From assembly GCA_035578155.1 (NCBI GenBank), contig JAPWDM010000005.1, positions 31,550,108 to 31,614,107 of the forward strand: 64,000 nucleotides of DNA, in the 5' to 3' direction. The DNA is from Brachynemurus nebulosus. Lineage: Eukaryota; Arthropoda; Insecta; Neuroptera; Myrmeleontidae. Below are positions 61,092 through 64,000 of this stretch, piece by piece. Numbering within the stretch: the first letter of the stretch is position 1; every line of letters starts with the position of its first letter. A program made the translations under genes and the position numbers. The notes under the pieces are model-generated. The model searched no databases. It saw nothing but the letters and a program-made list of their open reading frames with translations, and was not told the origin of the DNA.

Positions 61092-63334
61092 TTGGTTTGT
61101 ATAAATATACAGACATTAGATCAAACAACTGGACGGTAAATTAATTAAAAATAAACATATTAACAATTCACCCTTAATATTATGTATCCCCAATTCTCTG
61201 GGTACAAATATTCGATTTCGCATTCACATTCGCGAATATTCGTCTTTTTCCAAATATTTATATTCGTATTTGCGTTTGCAAAGAAACACAGATATTTCCA
61301 TCATGGCTTTTTACTAAAAATTAACCGAAAATTACATTTTTATATCGTCTAAAAATAAAATGCTACTGACTATTTTACTCTAAAACAACTTTCACCCACA
61401 ATTTGCGCATACTCATAAGTTTTTACTATCTCAACATTCTGATTTCGCATTTACATTTGCCAATATAAAAAAATATATATCCACATTTTCAATACGTCAG
61501 CATTCGTATTCGTATTTGAACTTTATAATTTATACTTTTGCGAATATAAAAAATAAATATATGCATTAACATTCTTTACATCTTTATTTTTTAGTGTGCA
61601 TAACCTCTGTGATATATTTCAGAGAAATTTAATAAATATTAACAAAATTGGTTTATATAGATCGTTAGTTACCTTTCTATATTTATTTATTCATTGAACT
61701 GCATCCCGGACTTCATTCGATCAACACAAAACACTGACTTTATTTAATTTTTTTACAGTGACTGATATTTGATGAAAAATCATGTAAAATCACTAACGTT
61801 ATTCAAACGAAGTATAGATAAATATACAGATATCTAAGGTATCTTTGATCTTAGGTGTTTCATTAATTCCTAATACTTTATATAGAGCTTTCATATAAAA
61901 AAAAAAAAAAAAATTAAAAAATAAAAAATAAATAAATAAATATTGTTGCTTGCTACTGAATAGAGTTTAGCTGATTAGAGTAGTATAAAATAGTGTCGAA
62001 ATAAATTGGCCTAAAAAGTACAGTTTGTAATTTTATGAGTTTGTTAGTGTATTAATTTGAGCTAATCTCGAAAAGTATTCAACCGATAGTAAAATTTTTT
62101 TCACTGGTGGAGATATATCCGGTATTCTAATGTAGACTATATTTTAAAACATAAAATTGTCCTGTAAGGCCCTACGGCCCCAAAAAGTGTCCAGAATGAA
62201 TATCTGGACGGACCTGCGATCAACTTGACAGTTCCTAAAGGATCCTGACGCTCCAGTAAGGATCCAAGATACTTAGATACATTCTGTTCAAATACTATTC
62301 AGATTTCGGAAAAAATGAGCTCAGTGATGAGCTCATGATCACGTTTCAACAAGTAAATATTTTTGATGCGATTCTATACTGCTACGAAAATGTGACATGC
62401 GCATTTAAATGTTCATAAACTAGTAAACATCAGAATTAATCAGAAAAATACGATAAGAACAAACCAATTATTTACTTAATTGTGAACAAGTAAATAAATT
62501 TTAATTACCGGTAGCTATAATAAATATTATAGAATTTTAAACAATAGCGACGCTTTGTTGCCAGGCCTCATGACGAACGTTTGATTGTTATACGTGCAAT
62601 AGAGAACATTTTCCAATTAACAGGAACAATAGAGGACTTTACGTTACCATCAGCAATGATTGAACAATAGTCTTACAAACAACAGACTTATATAAGAAAA
62701 AAATTAATCGTCACTTATAATCTCACTTCCATTCTGTAATTAATAACAGGCAGGAAAGGAACGGAAAAATAAATTTAAGTGATTTTATACAGAAAATTAT
62801 ACCATTGGTTTTAGAAAACCATACAATTGTATGTATGAGTGTTATTTATAGTTTTGTGAAAAAATGTGAAATTATGGAAACAATATTTTTTAAAGATAGC
62901 GAAACGGAATCATCAATTTGATTAGTATCTGGAACAAAAGAAACCTTTTTTTCGTTATTTATATTAGATTTGAGAGCGTCATCAATAAGCACGGTAGCGC
63001 GTCGGCAAGTTCTCACCAGCCGTACGTGCACCAAGCTATATTTACACGAACCATTTGAAGCCATTTTTGACCCCCTTAAAACTCTAGTTCTATTTGTTGT
63101 ATTGAATTAAAATTTTGCATACACAATAACACACTTGAAATCACCCCCAGTTTCAAATTTTATCGATCTAACTTTCATAGTTCCTGAGTTATAGGCCTCC
63201 AAAAATCGATAATTTTGGCACTCACTCACTCATTCACTCACTGAGTGAGTGAGTACCACTGACGGATTATCAAAACCTCTGGCCTATTTTCAGTGGACCT
63301 AGGAAATTGATATTCGGTCAGAATATAGATCTTA
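61092..63334. other. Unassigned AT-rich DNA
   Basis: Includes AT-rich text with repeated TTCG(C/T)ATT phrases (61205-61520, ATTCGTATTYG-like) that may be a decayed simple repeat. A minus-strand 72-codon frame (62846-63064, MASNGSCKYSLVHVRLVRTC) is open but unrecognised. A (CACT)n palindrome, CACTCACTCATTCACTCACT followed by GAGTGAGTGAG, lies at 63220-63254. Confidence 0.4.
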
Positions 63335-64000
63335 CAAGTAAAGGTCCCGAGACCGGACCTATCGATTTCGATGAAACTTAAATATATTGTGGAACACTAA
63401 AAACTAAGGGACACGTATTTTTTTTTATCTGCGGAAAAACGGTTTTAAGGGGTGAAATCGCCCTCCATAAAATTGGGGTAAAAATTTAATTTTTAAAATA
63501 TCTCGAAAACAGTAAGCGATAGAGCAAAAGTTTAAATTGGCGATATTGCTCTTTTTTAAAGAGCTATCTATTGATATGCAATTTGTTCATATTACATCAA
63601 CAGGGGTGGTTGGGTTTTAAAATTTGGGGGTTAATTTTGCAAAAAGGGGGTGAAAAATAAACAATATAAAAATTTTGTTTACAGATTTGAAATCTACGTC
63701 AAAAAATCTAATTGACCTATTTTTGCTCAATATCCTAATATTAAGTCTAGGGGTAGTTAACTAGAGGGTGACTATGTCGAATAATCGTACTATTTGGGTA
63801 TTTCAAGAAGTTCTTCTTCATGGAAAATAGCTTAAGACAATTATAATAACGTAGAAATGAAATTCTCTAATTCAAAATTGAGTTTGAGCAACATTGGAGA
63901 GGGGGTGAGTCACCCTCTTAAATTACATACTAGTTTATATACACTAATTTTTGCTATTAACACACTGATAGTGGGTAAAATAATGTCACAATAAGTGGTT
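63335..64000 (-). repeat. Repeat L, copy B (uninterrupted, runs off the window)
   Basis: Opposite-strand relative of 31673-32175 plus 33862-33949, continuous through the A-rich site where copy A carries K. It extends to the window edge, so its full length is unknown. Confidence 0.85.

Noticed and set aside
62846..63064. 72-codon minus-strand frame starting MASNGSCKYSL
   Set aside because: No recognisable family, adjacent to repeat L, and a possible donor interrupts it; chance or transposon text is as likely as a gene.

Overview
This is a strongly AT-rich stretch of animal nuclear DNA, most likely from an insect. The reasons are splice-flanked coding exons in long introns, ten (TA)n microsatellites, a tRNA-derived SINE, a LINE reverse-transcriptase remnant, and many TA-target DNA transposons of the pogo/Tigger kind together with a piggyBac-like one. 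I see no prokaryotic, organellar or viral signature. I cannot name the species.

Host coding content is tiny. One minus-strand exon at 7031-7160 has good splice sites and encodes the start of a C-type lectin-like domain, of the type found in furrowed-like CTLD/Sushi membrane proteins. Much of the window could therefore be intronic or flanking DNA of a long minus-strand gene. A plus-strand exon of unknown product is plausible at 36789-36916. A possible 14-codon first exon at 16704-16745 is weak. Most open frames come from chance, from (TA)n translation or from transposon debris.

The window is best read as nested mobile elements. 1-5157 holds repeat H, a (TA)n tract, repeat J, repeat Y copy 1 and a pogo-type element (U). 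5158-8120 is intron around the lectin exon. 8123-15430 holds hairpin-ended elements (E family), a 32-bp tandem array, a 166-bp duplication and a long tandem repeat F. 19574-25740 holds four TA-flanked elements (P2, N1, Q1, S), a piggyBac-like MITE inside N1, and a diverged tandem repeat split by S. 26988-34153 holds the foldback element T and three of the four copies of repeat K, each carrying its own (TA)n tract; one sits in L, which sits in M. 37369-38855 is a pogo-type element with a transposase HTH exon inserted in a TA microsatellite. 41915-42770 is LINE and SINE debris. 47356-50235 is a nest of repeat Y, an E-family element and a CACAGGCC element carrying a broken gene. 50784-51084 is a near-perfect 300-bp palindrome. 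53124-54967 is element R containing Q copy 2. 55938-56582 is a long-TIR CACAGGCC element. 57766-58826 is N copy 2 containing H. 59390-61085 is an inverted near-full K. The window ends in L copy B, an uninterrupted K target site.

Two patterns stand out. (1) Several unrelated TA-target families share one design: a distinctive terminal phrase repeated several times inside the same element in both orientations. (2) Two elements with CACAGGCC termini and 3-bp target duplications appear related, and one carries a frameshifted copy of an arthropod protein family recognisable by SEEQGERFHQD. All alignments were made by eye; boundaries of unnamed repeats are good to a few bases where target duplications are quoted and to tens of bases elsewhere.
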